Source: Lepidodermella squamata (Eukaryota > Gastrotricha). Taken from it: 64,000 nt of DNA. This document shows positions 54,735 to 64,000 of this stretch, piece by piece. The position numbers were made by a program, and so were the translations under genes. The notes beneath the pieces were generated by a model. The model worked only from the letters and a program-made list of their open reading frames with translations. It was not told where the DNA came from and did not search any database. Within the stretch, counting starts at the first letter, position 1. Every line of letters starts with the position of its first letter. The stretch spans positions 2,728,001-2,792,000 of the forward strand of contig JBLDXI010000042.1 in the NCBI GenBank assembly GCA_047495785.1. The letters are read 5' to 3'.

Positions 54735-55516
54735 ATGACCAAGGCCAAGATTTTCGTCGTGTATTACTCATTGCATGGCCATATTCGAAAAATGGCCGAA
54801 GAGGTGAAGAAAGGCGTTGAAAAGGTTGCCGACGTGACTGCCAGTCTCTACCAAGTCGCCGAAATTCTGCCAAAGGAAGATTTAGAAAAGATGCATGCCG
54901 CGCCGAAAGCCGACCACCCAATTATCACGCCGGATGAACTGGCAAATGCTGACGGCATTCTGTTCGGATTCCCGACTAGGTTCGGCGCTGCTCCTACTCA
55001 AATTAAGGCCCTATTAGACGGAACTGTTGCTCTTTGGAAAACTGGCGCCCTTGTAGGGAAACCTGCCGGGGTTTTCTTTGGGTCTGCGATTCAAGGTTAA
55101 AAATGCAAAATATTGCTGAATAGATTTCAAATCTGGATTTAGGTGGCGGCCAGGAAACAACCGCCCTGACTTTTGTCACGCAGTTTGCTCATCACGGCAT
55201 GGTATTTGTTCCGATGGGTAAATTTGTTCAAATTTTCTCCGATTCAGGAATTTTTGTGTTTCCTCCTATAGGTTACACCCACCCTGCCTTGGGAAATATG
55301 ACTGAAATTCATGGCGGTGAGTCAGCTTAAAATTATTTGATGTCTCAATTTATATCTGAAACTCTAGGTTCGCCTTATGGAGCTGGGACTCTTTCCGGTT
55401 CTGATGGGTCGCGCCAGCCCTCCGAGCTGGAACTTACGTTAGCCGCCCATCAAGGCGAGAGCTTCGCGAAATTTACCAAAGCTGTTGTAACCGGAAGAAA
55501 TGTCCTCGCTAATTGA
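54735..55516 (+). CDS. FQR1/WrbA-type NAD(P)H:quinone oxidoreductase, W7 (four exons)
   Basis: Exons 54735-55095, 55143-55217, 55272-55316 and 55368-55516 (630 nt, 209 aa). The FMN loop reads [12 protein letters not shown] instead of YYSMYGH, changing Met-Tyr to Leu-His next to the flavin phosphate. PTRFG becomes [11 protein letters not shown], and GGGQETT is split by the first intron after QG. The extra introns, compared with W6, are in part at different sites: one precedes GGGQETT and one is before GSPYG. Motif changes make it the most divergent of the eight, but it is intact. Confidence 0.88.
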
Positions 55517-55673
55517 GCTGGTCTTTCAGAATCTTTCCCGATTAAAAAACGGTCTCTTCTTATTTGTCTGCGCATGCGTTATGTGATGTAACAATCAAGC
55601 TTTCGAGCAGCTTATTAGCGACTAATAAATCTAAGATTCTTGGTTCGCTCATTTTTCAATTTTAATCTCGAAA

Positions 55674-56948
55674 ATGACAAAGACTCAAGTTTTCATCGTT
55701 TACTACTCGATGTATGGCCACATTCGAAAACTGGCCCAAGAGATGAAGAAAGGCGTTGAAAGCGTGCCGAATGTTGTAGCCACGATGTACCAAGTAGCCG
55801 AAACCCTGCCCCAGGAAGTTCTGTCGAAAATGAAAGCCCCAGAAAAATCAAACGATCCGATCATTCAGCCGCAGGATCTGGCAAAACCCCACGGGATCCT
55901 GTTTGGAATACCGACGCGTTACGGTGCTGCTCCGGCTCAAATCAAGACTCTAATGGATGGGACTGGTGCGCTTTGGATGAATAATGGCTTAGTTGGGAAG
56001 CCGGCTGGGGTTTTCTTCAGCACAAGCACCCTTGGTGGCGGGCAGGAGACAACGGCCCTGACTTTTGTCACCCAATTGGCGCATCATGGAATGGTTTACG
56101 TTCCCTTGGGTATGGCACTCTCGTTTAATTTCAACATTTTAATTTTATTAAAATTTCGTCGTGAATTTTATGTGTAAATTTCCTAAATTATTGAAAATAA
56201 GCAAAATTAGATTTGAGCGGCTAGATTTTTCGAGTTTGCGATAACTCGAGTTTGGATAACTCCAATTATCGATTTCAAAAATTAGTGATTTCTCCGATCT
56301 TAACTGGAAGCCAATAATATCTTGGTTTCTACCTAGCTGATGGTTAGCTAAAATGAAAAATCCCTAGGTCATGAATTTTGATCAGTATCGATCAAGAGCA
56401 AAGAGCAAAGAATCCGAAAAATTTAGTACTAGAACCTCGAATTTTACGAAACAAATATTTACGACCTTCTGATAATTAAAAGTGAGGTTTTGTGAAATTT
56501 CGCGAAAATCAACATTTTTTTATTCTTATTGGCCACTAAAATTAACGTTGATTCTCTGACCTCGTTGATAATGAGCCTTCTCATTTCCTTTTAATTGCTG
56601 ACCATTATTAATTATAGCTTGCTTTCTTTCCTCAAGTTAACAATAATTATGATAATTTTCGACTTAACACCCTTTATTTCCTCTGCTTTCACAGGCTACA
56701 TCAATAAAGCACAGATGAACATTGACGAGGTTCACGGCTCGAGTGCCTACGGCGCTGGAACAATCGCCGGTCCGGACAACGCGCGACAGCCGTCGGCTCT
56801 CGAACTTTCGATCGCGCGCACGCATGGCGAACATTTTGCTAAAATGACACGCGCTCTTATGCTGGGCCGCGAGGCAGCTGACAACGAGCGCAAGTTGAAG
56901 CGCGACGAAGATAACCCATCTGAGCGCAATCCATACCAAGATTCATAA
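55674..56948 (+). CDS. FQR1/WrbA-type NAD(P)H:quinone oxidoreductase, W8 (C-terminal extension)
   Basis: Exons 55674-56109 and 56695-56948 (690 nt, 229 aa); the intron is 585 nt. [22 protein letters not shown] (Tyr for Phe), [11 protein letters not shown] and AHHGMVYVPLG are present. The GGSPYGAG block reads GSSAYGAG. It ends with about 20 extra charged residues (NERKLKRDEDNPSERNPYQ), absent in the others. Last gene in the array. Confidence 0.9.
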
Positions 56949-58934
56949 AATGGCTAAATTTCGCCCTGATAAACGCATTTGATTGATGCGGAACTATGAC
57001 ACCAAATAAACTTTTCTAACTCGTCCCAAAACTAATTTTTCTAAAATTAAAGAATAAACATGTTCGGTTCAAGATTTTAATATCGATTCAGACAATAATA
57101 TCTGCCTTTACTTTTGCCGGTAGTTTTCTGTTAAAATATTTGACATCAAGCTGTCCAGCGAAAATATGTTCTATTTATCGAGCAAATGTCCTGATTTTAA
57201 CCTATTTTTCGACCCAATTTTTAGTGAAAAAGTGCGCGCTTAAGCTGCACGTTTATTGACCCATTATTGCGCATTAATTTGGACCTATTTTCGCTACTAA
57301 TCGGCGGTGTTGTTTTTGGGCGCGGCGCTGTCACAATAATAATAACTGCTTGTTTTTGTCGCGCAAATACAAATGAATTCCTCATTACGCGCGCGCGCAC
57401 ACAATCGCCCGCGGCCGAAAGTGTACCCGCAAATCCTGCTGCGCCCCCTTGAGTTTGTTTAGTTACATATTTTTTCGATCCGAACTACAACAAGTGTATA
57501 ATCACACCTTGTAGATTGTAATGCAAACTTTTTTGCGGTCTTTTTTTACATTTGATGCGTGCATTTTGATCGATCGCTTTTTACGCGCGCGATCTGTATT
57601 ATATGCAAGTCGCATAATAAAAGTATTATACCCGCATGAAACGCGACCGATTCGTAGTAAGGAGTAGTAGTGGTGAGAATGGAGGGCGGCGCGGCGCTAA
57701 AAATCGATTTGCTATATAGATATAATGTAATAATATTTTATTTGCGTGTACATTGCCGCGCGTTGAAAATCGATGCGTTTTTCATTCGCACATGCATCGC
57801 GCGCCTTTTTCGCTAATACACGCTCGCGCTATGTCGCATAGGCAGTAAAAGCTGCTATAAGTCGCCCCTTATAGAACTGCTGCTGTTCCTGCGCCCCGGT
57901 TGACGATGGCGTTGTTTCTCATCGTCACGCACACGTTTGATATATCGCGCGCCAAATTTTATATATACAACGCGCCCTTCGTTTCGCCTAAAATATATAT
58001 TAGTATTATTATTCATGCATTTCACGGCCGAATATAATATTAATACAGACAAAATATGGACACATTATACAACTCCCAAAGTCGCGCTGTAATAATAGCA
58101 ATAATATATATCGTATAAAAATAGTCAAGTCTCCTTCGGCCAGCCTCTCGTTCCCTACTTGCTACATCCCGCTATACGTCCTCGTCGCCAAATAAAAAGT
58201 TACAAAATGAGAAAAATATTGAAATTAGATGCTCTTTCCTTTCGCATTATTATTATAACTTGCGTCTCTTAGGCGGAGAAAAATATCAATCAGAATAATA
58301 GTATTATTGAACAATTCAATCTTGCTGATTTCTGCTTGTTGAATGTTACTATCAAAAATAACGTCATTTTCCCACAGCTAGACAAATATTATACTATTGT
58401 CAATATTGTAATAGTAGTTTATCATCTTCCGATTCTTCAAATAATAATAATATATTCAAGATTTCCCAACCAGAAAGCCGCCCTCTAAGCTGGGTGTAAT
58501 AGCCCTAGTTTATAACACTTTATGCACATTTTATGCGCATAAATTTGTTTGCTAAAATCTTGCGGCCAGTTCACATGAGTTATAGTTTTGTTTTTATTTG
58601 CAATTTCGGCGATTTTCATGGAGCGTAGAAAATTTTATTATATAGAGGTGTCAAAATCAATGCGCTTTTTTTCGTTCGGAAGCCGACTTGAAAATTTTTT
58701 CCCCTCACGCAATCGACCGAATTGCGGTCATTTTCTGCTCAGCCTCTATATCGATTTTCACATTTTTTTCAACCGACTAGAGCGTGTTTTTCTATTAGTT
58801 GAATCTGTTTTTTTCTGTACAATATCTCGGAAAATCTTTCAAGGCCCGACCGTTCAAGGCCTGGCGAGATGAAGCGACGGGCCATTTTCGTTAACTGATA
58901 TTTGAAATTGCCTGATCGAATCTGATTCTTCGCA
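56949..58934. other. Intergenic region upstream of kinesin
   Basis: No gene recognised. From 57240 to 57960 it has CGCG-rich texture similar to the region upstream of the HES-like gene. An inverted pair of GCGCGC tracts and a TAGTAG-type run occur near 57650-57670. Likely contains kinesin promoter and first non-coding exon. Confidence 0.4.
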
Positions 58935-61900
58935 ATGACCTCCGTCAAGGTTGCTGTTCGTGTTCGGCCGTTCAACAACCGCGAACTCGCGTTGAACGCA
59001 AAATGCGTCATTTCTATGACCGGCCAGTCTACAAGTACATTTTACCATAAAATTTGGATGATTTTTTATAAATATTTTTTTACAGCGATAAAAAATCCTA
59101 AGGATGAGAAGCAAACAAAGGTCTTTACCTACGATCACTCCTATTGGTCCTTTACTGATGTGAGTATTATCGGAGATTTTTTTCAAATTTTTAAATGATT
59201 TTTCTTTGTTTAGACGAAAGATCCTCATTTTGCCAGTCAGCGCCAAGTTTACCGCGATATTGGCCAGGAATTTCTCGAGCATGGCTTTGATGGCTACAAC
59301 GTTTGCATCTTCGCTTATGGCCAAACCGGTGCGGGTAAAAGTTACACGATGATGGGCCGGTCGAGTGACCCGAAAGAGGCTGGAATAGTGCCTCAATTAT
59401 GCCGCGATCTCTTCCAGCGAATCAACGCAGCACAGGCATCAGACGCCGACCTTCGATTTTCCGTCGAAGTCAGTTACATGGAGATCTATTGCGAGCATGT
59501 TCGCGATTTGTTGAACCCGGCTAGTAAAGGCAATCTTCGAGTTCGCGAGCACCCGTTACTCGGGCCCTACGTCGAAGATCTAGCTAAGCTGGTCGTCACC
59601 TCATATGATGATATTCAAAATCTGATGGATGAAGGCAATAAAGCGAGAACGGTGGCTTCGACTAACATGAACGAAGCGAGTAGCCGGTCACATGCTGTTT
59701 TTACGATAATTCTAACGCAACACAAATACGACGCCGGGATGGGCATTTCAGGCGAGAAGGTGTCTAAAATCAGCCTGGTCGATCTGGCTGGCAGTGAACG
59801 GGCCGAGTCGACTGGGGCGAAGGGTGTCCGTTTAAAGGAGGGTGCCAATATCAACAAATCTCTCGTCACGCTTGGCAAGGTCATCTCGGCTCTGGCGGAA
59901 CTTGCTGTAAGTTCGATCATAGATTAAGGTGGATTTTACGCGTCATTTTTTTCGAACGAAAATAGGGTGCTGATCAGGTGGGTATTTTGTGCTTGTGGAA
60001 ACCTTGGATTTTGCATGAATCAAATAATTGCCCTATACAAAAATTAGAAAAAAATTATTGATGTTTTTTGCTCACCTTGTGTGGTTTTGTTGCATTTTTG
60101 CCCTCTTGATTAATTTTTGAATTTTTTTGAAATTTAAATTTTTTTTGCAGAGCAAGAAAAAAGGCGGTAGTGCTGGGAAGCCGAAGCAGGACTTCATCCC
60201 TTACCGAGATTCGGTGCTAACATGGCTGCTAAAGGAGAGCTTGGGCGGCAACTCGAAAACGGCAATGATTGCCGCAATCTCGCCAGCCGACGTCAACTTC
60301 GACGAAACGTTATCCACCTTAAGATACGCTGATCGGGCTAAACAAATTGTTTGCAAGGCCGTTGTTAACGAAGACGCGAATGCTCGCATGATTCGCGAAC
60401 TTCGCGATGAGGTCGAGCGATTGCGGCAATTGCTGCGTATCAAGGGTATTGACGTTGAAATGGAGTCGGTGCCTGGCCAGGGTTCGCCCGAACAGCCCAC
60501 TGCGCCGGGTATTAGCCCGCCGTCTGATACACCGGCGAAGCAGCTCGTCGACACTGCGACTGATAATTTAAGCAGTTTGAACCCAGATGTGAAGAAACCG
60601 TCGACTTCATCTCAGAAGCGAGTTTCAGTCACGCGTTTAGCTAGCGTGTCCGGGCCTGGAGGTTCAACGACGAAGGAAGAGCAGGATGCGATTGAGCGGT
60701 TGAAAGTTAACGAGAAGCTGATTAGCGAGCTCAATGAATCTTTCGAGGATAAGGTCCGCAGAACGGAGAGATTGAAAAAAGAGCGACTGGTCGCACTTCA
60801 AGAAATGGGCATCAATGTTGTCCGAATGGAAAGTGGTGTCACCCTTGGAATCTGCTCACCCGATGTAAGCACCTTACTTCAAATTTTAATTTCCAAAAAA
60901 ATAATCATTCATTTTTATTTTGAATTTTCTGAAATAAATAAATAAATTTAAAATTTTGAAATTTTGAAATTTTGAAATTTTGAAAATATTAAATTTCGAA
61001 AATGAAAAAATTTGAAATATCGACAATTTGGAAATTAAAAAATTTAAACTTCATATTTTTCCATTTTCAATTAATTTGAATTTTCTTGTGAATAATTTTT
61101 CAATTTATTTTACCTCTAAATTTAGACACCTCACCTGGTCAACCTCAACGAAGATCCAGTTATGTCCGAATGTCTGATTTACTACCTAAAAGAGGGTCTA
61201 ACCCACGTTGGCCGATCGAGCACGAATCAAATCCTGGATATCGTGCTCAATGTTGACAGCATCCTTCCGGAGCACTGCGAGTTTGAAAACATCGACGGCA
61301 AAGTCACGCTAACGCCTTGCCCAGGTGCTCAGTGCTACGTGAATGGCCAACTTGTCACCACCCCAACCGCGCTCATGTCCGGGAATCGCGTTATTCTCGG
61401 CAACAATCACGTTTTTCGCTTCCAAAATCCGAAAATGGCCAGGGAACAGGCGCAGCTGAGCGGCGCGAAGCCTGATAAAGAGCAAGCTATCGACTGGTCA
61501 TACGCCTATGCCGAGCTGTTGGAGAAACAGGGCATTGACATGCGGAAGGAGATGGAGGAGCGGCTGCAGGCCCTTGAAGACCAGTACCGGCGAGAGCGCG
61601 AGGATGCGGAGATTTTCTTCGAGAAGCAAAAACGTGATTACGAACGCAAAATTCTAAGTCTCCAACAGGAGGTTGAAATGAGCCGGTCTATGATGTCCTC
61701 CAGTATTTTATTCGAACAAAGTAGTGCTTTCGATGAAACTGAACAAGGTTCGTATTTTTTAAATTCTTGAAAAATTAAAATTAAATTGAATTTTAAAATT
61801 TTAAAATTAATATTAAAAGTTGAATTCAAATTTTTATTTTAAGGTGATAAAATCGATGTTGACGCGGATGAAGTTCGAATTCTTGGCGAAAGAGAGCTGC

Positions 61901-63790
61901 AACTTGCTTCCTGGGCTTTTCGAAAATGGCGCTATCACCAACATACCTCTCTACAGGTAAAAATGATGTTTGAAAATTTTTAGGCATGCTAAAAAATGCG
62001 TGAAATAATTTTTTTCGAAAAATCTTACAAGAATGAGAGCTTTATTAAACCACGATTTGTTCGAATGCTATAATATAATTACCTACTTGATTTGTATATG
62101 ACTCACCCGAAAAAAACTGCGTGTTTCACAGCCACTTTGAAATGCATTTTTCATTCATCAAATAAAGGACCATTTAGACACGAAATGGTTGGAAAAATCG
62201 ACCAAACTCAAGGTCAGTCAGTCGCCACCGAGCTTTTTTCGCTGTGTATAACCGCCAATCTTCGTCGTTTTTTTTATCATATCCAATATAAAATAATGAT
62301 AAAATAATACCGTTTTATTTGGTTTCGTCTTGACGTTTTACACACATATTATTGCCCTTTTACCTCTAATAATAGCAAAACTTTGACCCAATGTTGTTGA
62401 AATGAGTCGAAATTATAAACTGGTGTAAAATTAGCGGAACCCCAGACCGTGTCGTGTGTTATTTATTTGCACTTGAGTTTTACCTGTTGTGTTGCTTTAT
62501 CACAATAATTGTAAAAAAAATCCCCTACAATTTACTGTGGGAATATGATAACAATTCTGCTTGAAATTTAATTTGATTTTTACTGTGATTTTCCAGCGCG
62601 AAATGCATACGAATGTCGCTGCGTTGAAAGAAGCCAACGTCATTAGCGTTGAGCTGCAAAAGCTGGTCGAGTTTCAGTACACAATTCTGACTGATACGAC
62701 CTACTATCCGATTCCGCCTGACCTCATTCCAAACGCCTTGGAGGAAAAGCTGGTTTTAAATCAGGCAGCCAATCAAATTTTGTCTCCTGGTAAGCTTTTT
62801 CAAATAAAAAAATTTGGAACAATTTAGGAAGATTTGCACCACTAAAATTCAAGTTCAAGTGTTTTGAGAATTCGGGGATTTCGAAATAATTTAATGTTTT
62901 TTAAATTTTTTAAAATTTAATTTTTTTCCAATTTTATTATCAAATTGTAAGATTAAATTCTAACTGGTTCGTATTCAATAAAATTTCGAATTTTGAATTT
63001 TAGTGAGCACCTATGGTGGAAGCGGAGCTGGAAGTGGTCAAACTACTCCAATTGTGGCCTCTGTGACGAATCGACCCCCGGTCAGCGTAGTCGCCGTTGA
63101 AGTTAAGGACATGAAAAATCAATCCCGGCACTTCTGGCCGCTTCAAAAGCTGCGCGAGCGGTTGTCTCGCATGCGAGAACTGTACGAACGCGAGACAGAA
63201 ATAGGCATCGGCTTATCGATGGAACCTATCACAGGGTCAGACCCCTTTTACGACCGCTTCCACTGGTTCCAGCTCATAGGCCGCGGGCTGGTTTTTATCA
63301 GTAATCTACTGCTTCGAGTCAGCCTGATGCAACGAGTCACCCTAGTCGACCACCATGGCCAAGCTATTGGCACTGTAACGGTGGCTCTTCAACCTCTAGA
63401 TCCTTCCGAAGTTTCAAAAAATCCCTTTGTTCTCTCGTTCCAGCCTAAATCCGGTTCTAATAAGGTAAAAAAATCGATTGTGTTCGGTAATTCTAGAGAT
63501 TTCAAACTAATTTCTAGTCTGCTTCGAATTCACCGTCCAACTCGCCTATGACGACGGATGTTGTCGCGACGTTCCAGCCTCAGCAGGACCCGGCTTCGGC
63601 GGCTAAAAGTGCGCTTCCCGTCAAAAGCTACTTCCGCATCACTATTGTGACGCTGTGCGGTCTTTCGCCCGATTTCGCCGACGTGTTTTGCCAGTTCGGC
63701 TTCATGGGCCTTCCCGAAGCCACGTTCATGACCGATCCGCTGCGCAACGAGGAAAAAGGAGGATCGCTTGGATACTACCACAGCCAAGAC
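58935..63790 (+). CDS. unc-104: Kinesin-3, UNC-104/KIF1A type (first nine exons; continues beyond window)
   Basis: Exons 58935-59034, 59086-59159, 59214-59906, 60151-60864, 61126-61747, 61844-61956, 62597-62789, 63004-63464 and 63518-63790 (3243 nt, 1081 codons, open; donor GTACAT at 63791). The motor domain (about residues 1-360) has the P-loop GQTGAGKS, switch [10 protein letters not shown] and switch [10 protein letters not shown]. The neck/coil follows, then the FHA domain beginning [19 protein letters not shown] near 530, including GRSSTNQ and LPEHCEF. A KIF1B-type region with [15 protein letters not shown] is in exon 7. Exons 8-9 cover the mid-stalk region. The motor carries axonal synaptic-vesicle precursors toward microtubule plus ends. 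The C-terminal PH domain is beyond the window. Confidence 0.95.
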
Positions 63791-64000
63791 GTACATTTAT
63801 TTTTCGAATTTTCAGTTATTTTTTTAGTTGGTAGAAAAATCAAAGACAATTCTTGGAGATTTTCAAATAAGTTAAATTTTGTTGGTAAATTTTTTCTGAA
63901 AATTCGAAACGCACCATTTTTGGCTAATTTTTGAAATTTGAAATTTGAAATTTGAAATTTGAATATTTTTTGAAAAATCAAATTTTAAGGTGGATTTTTT

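Noticed and set aside
43097-56948. Bacterial or plant contamination explaining the reductase genes
   Set aside because: They contain short spliceosomal introns like the rest of the window and sit in one contiguous run with nematode-like genes.

Overview
The window looks like nematode nuclear DNA (basis: inference). It has very short spliceosomal introns, mostly 35-60 nt, with TTTCAG-type acceptors. It also has a divergent nematode-style nuclear receptor, a Cys-loop receptor cluster, an UNC-104/KIF1A kinesin, a caudal-like homeobox gene and AT-rich low-complexity intron filler. Nothing looks bacterial: the quinone reductase genes, whose nearest recognised relatives are plant FQR1 and bacterial WrbA, carry spliceosomal introns and sit between ordinary animal genes. 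All exon models below were built by eye from splice signals, frame and paralogue alignment, and every intact model sums to a multiple of three.

Layout. 0-19 kb: six pentameric ligand-gated channel genes (two divergent, four in tandem), interrupted by a two-exon-scale membrane protein, a seven-exon nuclear receptor and a decayed Ty3/Gypsy element; one receptor copy carries a nonsense codon and one survives only as its last segment. 19-26 kb: glycogenin, an orphan OST48 exon, a divergent flavodoxin-fold (FMN-reductase-like) protein and a frame-broken PTPA (PP2A activator) copy, then two unrecognised reading frames. 28-39 kb: a hairy/HES-like bHLH-WRPW repressor with about 4.7 kb of CG-rich upstream DNA, two ten-cysteine secreted peptides and a caudal/Cdx-like homeobox gene. 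39-43 kb: a small unknown gene, a chymotrypsin-like protease with a one-base frame problem and an intronless secreted chitin-binding/lectin-like protein.

43-57 kb: the most striking part, eight tandem intact genes for FQR1/WrbA-type NAD(P)H:quinone oxidoreductases (called W1-W8 here, all + strand), with relic exons, duplicated promoter modules, a 308-bp element with perfect 100-bp inverted repeats, a second 248-bp inverted-repeat element and a perfect 54-bp palindrome. 57-64 kb: intergenic DNA and the first nine exons of the unc-104 kinesin-3 gene, which runs off the right edge.

How the genes may work together: the receptor cluster and the reductase array are each birth-and-death families built by unequal exchange. 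The reductases would give two-electron reduction of quinones (detoxification), but no sequence evidence ties them to the neighbouring genes; the tandem copies probably differ in expression and in substrate-facing residues rather than in basic chemistry.
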